Below are positions 9,620 to 19,039 of a stretch of 64,000 bases of DNA, in pieces. Origin of the DNA: Vibrio maritimus (GTDB taxonomy: Bacteria > Pseudomonadota > Gammaproteobacteria > Enterobacterales > Vibrionaceae); NCBI GenBank assembly GCA_000755425.1, contig BBMT01000008.1, positions 62,001 to 126,000 on the forward strand, given 5' to 3'. Made by a program: the position numbers and the translations under genes. A model generated the notes under the pieces. The model worked only from the letters and a program-made list of their open reading frames with translations, was not told the origin of the DNA and made no database searches. Position 1 is the first letter of the stretch, and each line of letters starts with the position of its first letter.

Positions 9620-10589
9620 ATGAAAGCTACACACAAAACAAACCAATTATTGGTCACATCTGCCAGTAATCTGCTGCCCTTTATCGATTATTGTGAGCAG
9701 CGGGGTTTGGAGTGGCGTAGCAGTGCGGATGAGTGTGGATTACCCTTAGAGATGCTGATGGCGGAGCAATGGTTGCCAACTAATGATGCCATGAGATTCT
9801 TACACAAACTCGAAACTCGCTATGGAAATAAAATAGGGTTCGAAGTTGTGGGAAAGGCGACCTTAGCGCTATTGTCGCCAGTCTTGCCCCAGAGCCTCAA
9901 CAGCATCAACTCATTGGAGCAGGCAATACCTGTGTTGATTGAAGAGATATCAATGCTATCGAATCACGTGACCATTTGTAGAGTGTCGAGACAATTGCTG
10001 GTGGCTGTGTCACCGCAGCTGCTATCGCCCACAGAATCTGGGTTTCGAATTAGCAGAATGGTTTCGCACACAGGCATTGATTCACTTTTGTCAGCAAATG
10101 CTAGGAGATAAATGGACTCCAAACGAGTCTAGATTGATCTCAAGTAATTCGGGGGCTCGAAAAATTCCTGCTCGATTCGGGAAAGTTACATTGGGTTGCG
10201 AATATGGAGCGATTCAAGTGCCGCTCGAAGCGCATTACCGGCCGTTGCAGTTCGATGTCGCTCAGCCTGATTGGTTTGAGTCGGTATCCGCCTTAGTTAT
10301 CAGCTACTCTTGTTTGCCTTGGTTTAATATTGATTGGTTTGCACAGGCTTTGGGAATGACACGTCGTACACTACAACGTAATCTAAAAGCCCGAGGACTG
10401 GTATTCAAACAAATGAAGGAGCAAGCACGGCTACACAAGGCAATGGAGCTGCTTGCCTACACAGACCTGTCGGTGGCAGAAATTAGTTGGCAAGTGGGAT
10501 ATACCGATTTGAGCAATTTTAATAGAGCGTTCAAGAAACGATGTGGAATAACACCCGCCAATTATCGTAATTCACTGTTAGAAAGATAA
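9620..10589 (+). CDS. AraC-family transcriptional regulator (one frameshift)
   Basis: An N-terminal arabinose-binding-like domain (ligand sensing) is followed by a C-terminal double helix-turn-helix: LGMTRRTLQRNLKARGL and DLSVAEISWQVGYTDLSNFNRAFKKRCGITPANYR. The frame changes near 10040-10042, where GGG seems to replace GG (ESGFELAEWF); this is one of only two apparent base gains in the window. About 322 residues after repair. Divergent transcription from the serine hydrolase suggests it controls that gene. Confidence 0.85.
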
Positions 10590-10691
10590 TTGTTTGTTAC
10601 ATGTCGTAATCTGGTTGAACGAAAACTGTCACGAATTCGACATGTTACCTTCCTAGTATTGCCTGACTTTTAGTTTACGTCAGGACAAAAT

Positions 10692-11700
10692 ATGAAACTT
10701 TCTGCAATCGCACTGTCTTTGCTGGCTGCAACATCGGCACACGCTGCGCTCGACTTATATGACCCATCGAATAATGAAACGGACAATTTGGTTTGGGTTG
10801 GCCACATGAGCCGGATACCGACACGGTGTCTGCTGCTATCATGGCTGCTCATATCTATGGAGGCAAAGCAACGGTAGCTGAAGACATCAATCCAGAAAGT
10901 ACCTTTGTTCTAAACTACTGCAACGCCGAAAAGCCAGAGATTGTTGCTGATTATTCTGGCTACCAAGTGGGTTTGGTCGATTTCAATCAGCGTACTCAGT
11001 TAGCACCAACCATCAATACTGAATCGATTGTCGCGGTTATCGATCATCATGCAATCGGTGGGGCACCTATCAATACCTCTCAGCTGGTTTCAATGGACGT
11101 TCGTGCTTGGGGGTCAACAGCAACGATTCTGGCGGCGAATGCTGAACAGTTGGACGTATCACTTCCTAAATCAGTTGCGTGCGCGGGTCTCGGTGCGATC
11201 CTCTCTGATACGGTGGTATTTCAGTCAGCAACGACGACAGATTACGACAGACAGTTTGCTCAAAAGCTGGCGAAGATTGCGGGTGTAGAGGATATCGAAG
11301 ACTTTGGTCAGCAAATGCTGGTAGCGAAGTCAGATCTAAGCCATCTTCCAGCTGCTTCAATCCTAACGATGGACTACAAGAACTTCGAATACGGTGGTAA
11401 AAAAGTCGGTATCGGCGTGGCAGAAACCTTAACAGCGCAGCAGCTTATTGACCGTAAAGATGAATTACTAGCGGCGATGGAAGAGTATAAGAAAGCGCAG
11501 AATCTCGACCATCTGTTTTTCTCCATTACAGATACAAAAACAAGCGTGCGAACATTATCTGGGGCGATGACATTGAAAAGCAGATCTTGAGTCGAGCTTT
11601 TGATACATCGGTAACGGGCGACATGTTGACGCTTGATGGCGTGACATCTCGAAAGCGTCAAATCGGTCCTGCAATCCAAAACTCAATTGAGCAGATGTAG
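10692..11700 (+). CDS. ppaC: Family II (Mn-dependent, DHH) inorganic pyrophosphatase with predicted signal peptide (two frameshifts)
   Basis: Restoring two single lost bases (near 10806, AT for AAT; and in the A-run at 11536-11540) gives about 336 residues. Family II hallmarks are present: GHNEPDTDTV, the VAVIDHH motif, LSDTVVFQS, and the C-terminal SRKRQIGP active-site loop. These bind Mn2+/Mg2+ and phosphate in DHH phosphoesterases. Unusually, the protein starts with a textbook signal peptide (MKLSAIALSLLAATSAHA, cleavage before ALD), with AGGA upstream of the ATG, implying export to the periplasm. Known family II enzymes such as Bacillus PpaC are cytoplasmic. No operon partner is present. 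Confidence 0.85.
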
Positions 11701-11713
11701 TTTTAGTCAAACG

Positions 11714-11740
11714 GCAAGGGATACACTGAGTATCCCTTGT
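11714..11740 (+). terminator. Terminator-like hairpin after ppaC
   Basis: CAAGGGATAC/GTATCCCTTG stem of ten pairs with a five-base loop, 14 bases after the ppaC stop; the T-rich tail is weak. It lies between convergent genes. Confidence 0.6.
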
Positions 11741-11768
11741 TAGAAAAGTGATATCCAGATTAGGTTGG

Positions 11769-12164
11769 CTACTCTCGATTTCGTTCTTGATACTCTCTTG
11801 GAGAAAAACCTGTGCACTTCTTGAAGGTGTTAGAGAACGTCGAAACACTTTCGTAGCCTACCGCTAAGCATACATCGGTAATGTTATTGCCCTGCTTTAG
11901 AAGTAGTTTTGCTTTAGCAATGCGCATGTCCCGCAGGTAGCTGCGCGGCGTTACCCCATATAGTTGTTTGAAAACACGGATGTAGTGGAAGCGAGACATA
12001 AATGCTGCTTTGGCGAGGTCGTCGAGATCGATACTTTCGGAATGATGCGCCTCCATAAAGGCTTTGGATTGTCTAATGAGGGCGTACTTTTTAGCGGGCA
12101 GTGAATGCTCTTTGTAGATTCGCTCGATTTCTAGTTCATAGAAGGTTTTCTTTTTGCTAGACAT
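11769..12164 (-). CDS. Short AraC-family regulator
   Basis: 131 residues, essentially only a DNA-binding domain: IDLDDLAKAAFMSRFHYIRVFKQLYGVTPRSYL and the second helix-turn-helix NNITDVCLAVGYESVSTFSNTFKKCTGFSPREY in parts. No ligand domain is visible. It lies downstream of, and in the same direction as, a VOC-domain gene (64 bases apart), a common pairing in which the small regulator controls a neighbouring resistance or metabolite gene. Target unknown. Confidence 0.85.
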   Translation of the reverse strand: MSSKKKTFYELEIERIYKEHSLPAKKYALIRQSKAFMEAHHSESIDLDDLAKAAFMSRFHYIRVFKQLYGVTPRSYLRDMRIAKAKLLLKQGNNITDVCLAVGYESVSTFSNTFKKCTGFSPREYQERNRE

Positions 12165-12228
12165 GACACAGCCTCACCGACTCAGTAATGAAAGACGAGA
12201 CTGTTGCCTCGTCATTGCGAAGAGTATT

Positions 12229-12615
12229 TTAGAGCATCTGCATAATCTGAATGTAGTTGCCGCAAGTATCATCAAGTACCGCAATGATGACATTTCCTAC
12301 CTCGCGAGGCGAAACAGAAAACTCGACACCTAGAGCTAATAACCGCTCGTGTTCGGCATTGATGTCTTCAACAGAAAAGGAAGTCCACGGAATCCCTGCT
12401 TCTTTGAGCGAAGCTTGATATTGTTTCGCGGGTTCAAATGCCATTGGTTCGAGAAGTAGCTCAACCCCAGATTGCTCCTGCGGCGAAACGACGGTGAGCC
12501 ATTTGTGCTCGCCAAGAGGAACCTCTGTTTTTTTGATAAAGCCCAAAACATCGGTGTAAAAGGCTAAGGCTTTGTCTTGGTCTTGTACTGGAACGCTTGT
12601 AATACAAATTTTCAT
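12229..12615 (-). CDS. VOC/glyoxalase-fold protein
   Basis: The start at 12615 (MKICITSVPVQDQ) is preferred because AAGGTAA lies seven bases upstream. The protein (about 128 residues) has the paired beta-alpha-beta-beta-beta modules of the VOC fold: DQDKALAFYTDVLGF near the start and CGNYIQIMQ at the end, with an E in GVELLLE that could ligate metal. Typical annotations are glyoxalase/bleomycin-resistance-like proteins. The AraC gene follows in the same direction. Confidence 0.8.
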   Translation of the reverse strand: MKICITSVPVQDQDKALAFYTDVLGFIKKTEVPLGEHKWLTVVSPQEQSGVELLLEPMAFEPAKQYQASLKEAGIPWTSFSVEDINAEHERLLALGVEFSVSPREVGNVIIAVLDDTCGNYIQIMQML

Positions 12616-12699
12616 TCGGAAGTTACCTTGGTTATTTGGAGTAAGCAAAGCATAGTTAGATTAGCTTGAAAAAACTTGTTCCAGATTGCTCATTTGACG

Positions 12700-13245
12700 T
12701 TAGCAGCCTCCACAATTGCCCGACCGCGGACTGTATTCCATGATGTTGCCTTGTGAATCAACGGAAAACTCGCAGCAGCTGTGAAACAAATCAAACAACT
12801 TCCGACGGCTTTGCTTAACTCTCGACTTGAGCGTTGAGTAGTTGAGGCCCTGACTATTTGCATAGTCTTTCTGCGGTATACCTTCGATCTCAATAGCGAT
12901 TAATAGGTCGGCATCTTGTTTAGGTAGCTGTTTGATAAAGGGTAAAAGGCACTGAGAAAGCTCTTGAATGAGCGCCTCCTCATCTTGTTCCTGATACCAC
13001 AAATCATCCGAGGTTAGTTCCTGCCTTTTCGCGTTCTTTCGGTAAAAATCGATAATGGTATGGTTGGCAACCTGGAACAACCAGGGTTTGATTTTGCTCT
13101 CGTCGCTCACCGCTTGAAAGCCATTGTGAGTTTTAATCAAAACCTCTTGGAGTAGATCTTCGACATCTGCCGGGTTAGCGATTTTACTGTGTAGAAACGC
13201 TTTTAGGCTGGATTGATAGGCTACCCAGATTGGCTCAAGTTTCAT
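12700..13245 (-). CDS. SigZ-like ECF RNA polymerase sigma factor with Cys-rich tail
   Basis: 181 residues. Sigma region 2 is seen in DVEDLLQEVLIKTHNGF and IKPWLFQVANHTIIDFYRK; region 4 in DADLLIAIEIEGIPQKDYA-N-SQGLNYSTLKSRVKQSRRKL. The C-terminal tail carries SCCEF and ends NCGGC, four cysteines characteristic of SigZ-type sigma factors and suggestive of metal or redox sensing. AGGTAAA precedes the ATG. No anti-sigma gene is adjacent. Confidence 0.85.
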   Translation of the reverse strand: MKLEPIWVAYQSSLKAFLHSKIANPADVEDLLQEVLIKTHNGFQAVSDESKIKPWLFQVANHTIIDFYRKNAKRQELTSDDLWYQEQDEEALIQELSQCLLPFIKQLPKQDADLLIAIEIEGIPQKDYANSQGLNYSTLKSRVKQSRRKLFDLFHSCCEFSVDSQGNIMEYSPRSGNCGGC

Positions 13246-13571
13246 AGGGTTTGTTTACCTCATAGTGATCGACTTAACTTTACTAGTAAGGATGTCTGTC
13301 TGCCAGTATCTAGCGCTAATCAGCTTAACCTTAGTATTGCTCAAAATCGTCCATTTACTTTTTTTACTGTCAATAAGACGAGCAAACTTTAAAAAAGACG
13401 AGAAATTTTTTGGATTATCTCCAAGAGAGCTTCCCTCAATCAACATACGTCTTTGCAATAATCCATTACCGGTGAAGTATCTTTAGGCAGTGTTACAGCA
13501 TTTACTAATACCGACTCTTATTGATCTAACTTACAATTAAGACTAAAGCCTCAATCAAGAACACAGCCTCA
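13246..13571. other. Intergenic region, 326 bp
   Basis: Lies between the divergent sigma factor and AraC genes and must contain both promoters. A 73-codon open frame crosses it but has no family resemblance or RBS. Nothing else identifiable. Confidence 0.4.
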
Positions 13572-14411
13572 ATGATCACCTGGAAGCATTCCCTTGAAGG
13601 ATTTGAATGGTTAATTCATCAAGTTTGGTACCTAAAAGTTAACCCAAACGAAGTGATTCCTTTTCCACCCCAACTGATTCCTAACCCTAGAGCCCATTTG
13701 CTATTTACACCGCCAGAGCAGCGTTATCATTATGACAATGGTGAGCAAATCATGAGTGGCAAAGGAAGCCATTTGCTTTCGGCCTCTGAAAACCTGTTGA
13801 TTATGAATGATGTTGCTCCATTGAAGCGCATCGGCATCACTTTCCAACCAGGTGCACTTTATTTACTGAACCCACAATCATCAGCGGTACTGAATCAATG
13901 TGGCTGGCATGATTGGCTGGCGTCATACTTCAGTCCATCTTTTCAAGAGTCGCTGCTTAGCTGTCAGTCTCAGGAAGAGGTCGTCAATTGTATTGGTGAA
14001 AAGCTTAGTAGCTTAGGGATGAGCTCTCAACAAGATAAAGCATACTCACTGGTTTCTAAAGCGCTCTCAGCAATCACTGAGCAACTCAACAAAGATGAGG
14101 CTAACGAGGTAGATGTGGAGCAACTGGCACTAGATTGTCATAGTACTCGGCGCACACTCGAACGCCATTTTCAGCGAGTGATGGGGCTCGGTATAAAGAA
14201 ATACCAATTGATGCTAAAACTAGAGCAAATGGTGCTCGCACTTTACCAAGAAGCTGGGTCTGTGAATTGGGCAGAGTTTTCTCAACGATTTGGATTTAGC
14301 GACCAATCACATCTCATAAAACAACTCAAACAGCAGATTAAACGAACCCCGAATCGCTACTTAAGCCGGCGCGATCTCACCATAGACATCTATGGGGATT
14401 TTGAGAGGTAA
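13572..14411 (+). CDS. AraC-family regulator with N-terminal DUF6597-like domain
   Basis: 279 residues. The N-terminal part (residues 1-120) has the WLIHQVWYLK and LIPNPRAHLLF pattern of AraC proteins with a small sensory domain. The C-terminal HTH is seen in VDVEQLALDCHSTRRTLERHF and in SQRFGFSDQSHLIKQLKQ. It stands 70 bases upstream of an acetyltransferase in the same direction, which may be its target. No clear RBS at the ATG. Confidence 0.8.
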   Translation: MITWKHSLEGFEWLIHQVWYLKVNPNEVIPFPPQLIPNPRAHLLFTPPEQRYHYDNGEQIMSGKGSHLLSASENLLIMNDVAPLKRIGITFQPGALYLLNPQSSAVLNQCGWHDWLASYFSPSFQESLLSCQSQEEVVNCIGEKLSSLGMSSQQDKAYSLVSKALSAITEQLNKDEANEVDVEQLALDCHSTRRTLERHFQRVMGLGIKKYQLMLKLEQMVLALYQEAGSVNWAEFSQRFGFSDQSHLIKQLKQQIKRTPNRYLSRRDLTIDIYGDFER

Positions 14412-14480
14412 TTTGTCGCAAATGTACAATTCGTTTTGAGAAAAGTTTACTACCATGGGCAGCAAATAACGAGGTAACAA

Positions 14481-15065
14481 ATGTCATATTCAAAATTAAA
14501 ACACGGTGATTCAGTACCATTCAATGAGACGCTGTCGATCCAACTGATTCGCCAGCAGGATCTCATCGATATCTTCAAAATGTTTGATGACGAAGAAGTG
14601 AATCAATACCTATTCTTTGCACCAGCAGACGAAACACTATATCAGGGATTCTTTGGTCCCATTGTTGAAGATACCGAAAACGCCTTGCAAGAGAAGCGTT
14701 GGCCTGACAATCCAACTTTTGTCATTCGAGACAGTCAAGGGCGATACATGGGAATGACCGCTATCACCCAAGTTATGTTCCTGGAGGGTAACCGCGAGGT
14801 TGGTTATCAGCTACCTAAGCACGCTTGGGGACAAGGTGTTGCTACGCGCGCTTGTCAATTGATGACTGAACTAGCGTTCAATGAACTAGGCAGTCATAAA
14901 GTGTGTGCCGATTGCTATGGCCAAAATGTCGGCTCATACAAAACGCTGGAAAAGTGTGGTTATGTCAGAGAAGGTGAGCACGCTGACTATTACAAAACAG
15001 CGAAAGGAACAGACTCTAAGTTGTTTTATGGCATCACGAAACAGCAGTATCGAGACAACGTTTAA
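14481..15065 (+). CDS. GNAT acetyltransferase, RimJ/RimL-like
   Basis: 194 residues. The acetyl-CoA binding loop is in LPKHAWGQGVATRACQLMTELAF and the C-terminal part in VCADCYGQNVGSYKTLEKCGYVREG (split here), the usual N-S-x-x-x-L-E-K-x-G-F pattern with small changes. GAGGTAACAA precedes the ATG. It may acetylate a protein N-terminus or a small amine; the substrate cannot be inferred. Confidence 0.85.
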   Translation: MSYSKLKHGDSVPFNETLSIQLIRQQDLIDIFKMFDDEEVNQYLFFAPADETLYQGFFGPIVEDTENALQEKRWPDNPTFVIRDSQGRYMGMTAITQVMFLEGNREVGYQLPKHAWGQGVATRACQLMTELAFNELGSHKVCADCYGQNVGSYKTLEKCGYVREGEHADYYKTAKGTDSKLFYGITKQQYRDNV

Positions 15066-15141
15066 CGAGCATTGTTTTGAAGGCGCTTACTGAATCAAAC
15101 GAAACCCACGATAATAGTCGAAACGCTTTGTTATTCGAGTT

Positions 15142-15174
15142 AGGTTGAGTCGCGGATATACCGCTACTCAACCT
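15142..15174. repeat. Long intergenic hairpin
   Basis: A nine-pair stem (AGGTTGAGT/ACTCAACCT), a C/T mismatch, four more G-C pairs and an ATATA loop. It sits between the convergent acetyltransferase and uvrB-like genes and has no T-run, so it may be a bidirectional RNA-end structure. Confidence 0.5.
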
Positions 15175-15225
15175 CCCCGAGGCAGCAAGGACTATGTCTT
15201 CGATGCCTGATTCGTTTAAGTCCTC

Positions 15226-17202
15226 TTACATAAAGATGAACTGCCTATAAAGGCTGTCTAGCTCCGCGCGAATTTGTTGAATTTTTTGGTCATCATTAGT
15301 GTCTACGGCTTCGAACAGTGCTTTTTCCCTTTGAGTGATTTGCTGACACAAGCTCTTAAGATCATCACAAAATCCCACATGGTGATGGGCTTTTTGTCTC
15401 GCGGCTTCTACCGCTGACGCAATCTTTCTACGAGACTCATAGGTATCACGTTGTTGGTTTGATTGTAGGCCTGTTGCCGGGTACGTCGCTCCAATGATTC
15501 ATCTATTGCTTGCTTCATTGCAGGTGTGACTTTGTCTGCGTAAAGAACGGCTTTGCCATTGACGTTGCGTGCTGCTCGGCCAATGATTTGAATTAGAGCT
15601 TCTACAGAACGCAAGAAGCCTGCATGGTCAGCATCCAAAATAGCAACCAACGAAGCCTCTGGAATATCCAATCCCTCACGCAGTAAGTTGATACCGATTA
15701 ACACATCAAATTCACCGGCTCTGAGAGCATTAATGATCTCCACTCTATCGGAAGTTTTGACGTCAGAATGCAGATAGCGAGCCCGAATACCTTGCTCATT
15801 AAAGAAATCATTCAGTGTTTCGGCGCTGCGCTTGGTTAATGTTGTCACAAGCGTCCGTTCGTTTTGTGCTGAGCGAATACGTATCTCTTTTAACAAATCC
15901 TCCATGCAGCTTGCCGAAGGTCGAACTTCAACTTCGGGATCCAATAAACCTGTTGGTCGGATAATTTGCTCGATAACGACATCATTTGAACGTTTAACTT
16001 CATACTTCCCTGGTGTCGCTGACACGAAGATGGTTTGAGGTTTTACTTTTTCAAACTCGCTAAAGGTGAGTGGACGATTATTGAGTGCGGAGGGTAAACG
16101 GAATCCATAGTCAATTAAGGTGTCTTTGCGGCTGCGGTCTGATTTTGACATCGCGCTAATCTGAGGCACCATCACGTGGGATTCATCAATAAAGACGAGA
16201 CCGTCTTTAGGTAAGTAATCCATGAGAGTGGTTGGTGGCAAAGCGGGATCTCTATCATTCAGATAGCAGGCGTAGTTTTCAATCCCTCCGCAGTAGCCCA
16301 GTTGCTGCATCATTTCAATATCGTGCATGCAGCGCTCATACAACCTAGCGGCTTCGGTCACTCTATTTTCAGCACTGAGTTCTGCAACTCTGCTCTCCAT
16401 TTCAAGTCTAATTTGCTCGCTAGCTTCACGTACCTTCTCTGCAGAAGAGGCGTAGAGGGTTTTGGTGATACTTTGTATTCGCTACAAGGTGCTAGCACGA
16501 CTCCTGTCGCCGGATCTATCCAGCTCAGACGATGAATCGTCCCTTTGTTTAGCTCTACACGAATTCCATCTTTCTCAGAGTCTGCGGGAAAGATATCGAT
16601 GATATTGTTTTGCACCCTATAGCCCGCGCGTGAAAGTTTTGGCTGAGTAGGTGTGTATTGTAAGCGCGCTAAACGCTTTAACAGGTCGTCTAGATTTAAT
16701 TGAGCTCCAACCGCTAAAGGGATTTGTAAATCACGATACGCCTGCGGGTCTCCTAATCCATAAACAGACGACACTGACGCGACAACCACTACATCACGCC
16801 TTTCAATCAGAGATTTCGTGGTGGATAAACGTAATCGTTCTAGTTGTTCATTTATGGCTGAATCTTTACGGATAAAGCGGTCGCTGCCCGGGATGTAGAC
16901 CTCTGGCTGAAAATAATCGTAATAAGAAACAAAATACTCAACGGCATTCTCTGGAAAGAATCGTTGCATCTCGCTATACAGCTGAGCGGCCAGTGTTTTG
17001 TTGTGAGCCAAAATTAGCGTAGGGCGCTGCAGGCGATGAATGATATTCGCCATGGTAAAGGTCTTGCCAGACCCAGTGACACCTTTGAGGGTTTGGTGGG
17101 TTTTGCCGCTATTGACGCCCTCAATCAATCTCGCAATGGCTTCAGGTTGATCACCAGAGGGGGTACTCAGAATGAAGAATAAATGTGTTTTTCATTAGAC
17201 AT
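15226..17202 (-). CDS. UvrB-like excinuclease helicase paralogue, divergent C-terminus (three frameshifts)
   Basis: The start at 17202 (AAGGAAT upstream) and repair of three lost bases (A-run at 17188-17192, 16460-16463, near 15432) give about 659 residues. Visible UvrB features: GDQPEAI, Walker A GVTGSGKTFT, the beta-hairpin YYDYFQPEVY, ASVSSVYGLGDP, Walker B FIDESHV, SATPG, VRPTGLLDP, TLTKR, INLLREGLD and QIIGRAARN. In E. coli UvrB the hairpin reads YYDYYQPEAY. The C-terminus has ITQREKALFEAVDTND in place of a normal UVR motif (FEEAA-type), which may remove UvrC contact. No uvrA or uvrC is adjacent. Probably a second, specialised UvrB; the housekeeping copy is expected elsewhere. Confidence 0.85.
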
Positions 17203-17458
17203 ATTCCTTGTGAGTGAGCAACCAAAAGTATAGTTAGGATCAGTTATTTATCGAGTTGTTGCGGGGAGCGACGGGCTGACTTTCATCGAGCTAAAGCTGC
17301 TGAACTTGAAGTTAGGTAAGGACTATCGACAATAGCGACTGCGGTAGACGTTACTTCTCAAAGATATTAAAAGGTTTTAGTTGGCTTGCCTGGTTGAGCC
17401 CCCCAATCATATCGGGGGACTGTAAATGGCGAAGCTCATCATAAGTAGGACGTGTTGA

Positions 17459-18918
17459 CTAAATAGCAGCTTCCATGACGCTTTTTTCGCCCCTTTTTGT
17501 TCAATATTGACGTATGCGCGAGTGATTGCATCAATGACTGGTTGTTGTTGAACAATCGACTGATCAAAGATGGATTCTTCACTTAACAGCGCTTTGATCA
17601 TCGAATCAGCGGTGGAATATTGGTTGGCGATAGACAACAGGTGTTCCGATAAAGGGTCGATGATATTAATAGGTTGGTTGTTTTCATCTACGCCTTTGAG
17701 GTAACGCATCCACGCGGCTGTCGCCAATGCTAAAGCGGCAAAACTTTGCTCTTCTTTGGCCAAAATACCAATAGACTCAATGATTCGTTGAGGGAGCTTT
17801 TGGCTACCGTCGGTCGCAATTTGCGCGGTTTTGTGTTTCAAGTAAGGGTTAGAGAATCGGTTTAACAGCAGTTCTGAATAATCAACAAGATTGATGTCGT
17901 CTAGCTCTTGAAGTGTTGGCTTTTGTTCATCGAGCATCAAGCGTCGAGTCATCTCTTTGAAGTTAGGATCTGCCATTGTGTCCGATATATATTCATACCC
18001 AGACAGGAAGCCAGTATAGGCAAGAAATGAGTGGCTGCCATTGAGCATTCTTAGCTTCATCTCTTCATAAGGCTGCACATCTTTTACGAGCGAAACTCCT
18101 TCGATTTTTTCCCATTGAGGACGACCGGATACGAAATTATCTTCAATAACCCACTGTAAGAAAGGTTCGGTCATTAGGCCGCAAGGGTCGAATTTACCGG
18201 CTAAAGACTCGATGTTTTGCAATGACTCATCGGTCGTCGCTGGAACAATTCGATCGACCATCGTACTAGGGAAGCTGATGTGCGCGGAGATCCACTCAGC
18301 AAGTTCAGGATCAATAAGCTTGGCGTAGGCAACAATCGCTGCTTTGGTCACTTCGCCGTTATGAGGCATGTTGTCACACGACATAACACTTAATGCAGGC
18401 AAACCACGCTCTTTTCTCAAGCTCAATGCCGCAACGATGACGCCTAATGCAGACTTTGGTGTTTTAGGCGTCGCAATATCTTGAGCGATTAGAGGGTGAG
18501 TCGCATGAAATTGGCGTGTGTTTGGATCTACGCAATAGCCTTTTTCTGTGATTGTTAGTGAGATGATTGAGACTTGAGGCTCTGCCATGCGGTTGATGAT
18601 GGCATCGATACCGTCAAGGCTTGGGTGCATGCTATCAATTATTGATTCAACCGTTTGAACGTTTACGGTGTTGTGATCTTGTTCTACCACAGTATATCGA
18701 TGGTCTTGGTTTCGTAGCTCTTGAATGAAGGGCATGCCACTGAAAAGGCTCACCGCAGTGTAGCCCCAATCACTAGGTAACATCTGGTTAAGTTTCTCTA
18801 GGACTAAAGCTTGATGTGCTCGGAAAAAAGCACCGCAGCCTATGTGGACGATACGGTTTTTAAGTAATGAGCGATTTGAACTTGATGGTTGGTCATATCC
18901 AGTTTGACTTGAAGCCAT
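17459..18918 (-). CDS. uxuB: Fructuronate reductase / D-mannonate oxidoreductase (one frameshift at the end)
   Basis: About 487 residues of the mannitol-dehydrogenase superfamily: N-terminal Rossmann motif IVHIGCGAFFRAHQA, then the catalytic region with MSCDNMPHNG and KLRMLNGSHSFLAYTG containing the catalytic Lys and the N-x-x-H motif. The frame slips near 17478 (one G lost), so the short tail after GAKKA should read VMEAAI with the stop at 17459. It converts D-fructuronate to D-mannonate with NAD(P)H. It follows the RspB-like dehydrogenase gene in the same direction, with a hairpin between them. Confidence 0.88.
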
Positions 18919-18968
18919 ATTATTATCCTTAGGTGTAGAGCTGCTCTATAGCGGTAAGTGTGCGGTCA

Positions 18969-18994
18969 AAGTCTCCAACTGAGCATTGGAGACT
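18969..18994 (-). terminator. Intercistronic hairpin between dehydrogenase gene and uxuB
   Basis: Ten-pair stem AAGTCTCCAA/TTGGAGACTT with a seven-base loop and a short T-run on the minus strand. It may lower transcription into uxuB or protect the upstream mRNA end. Confidence 0.5.
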
Positions 18995-19039
18995 TAATGG
19001 TTCGAACAAAAGCGTAGTCAGATGATGGCAAGCACTAAG

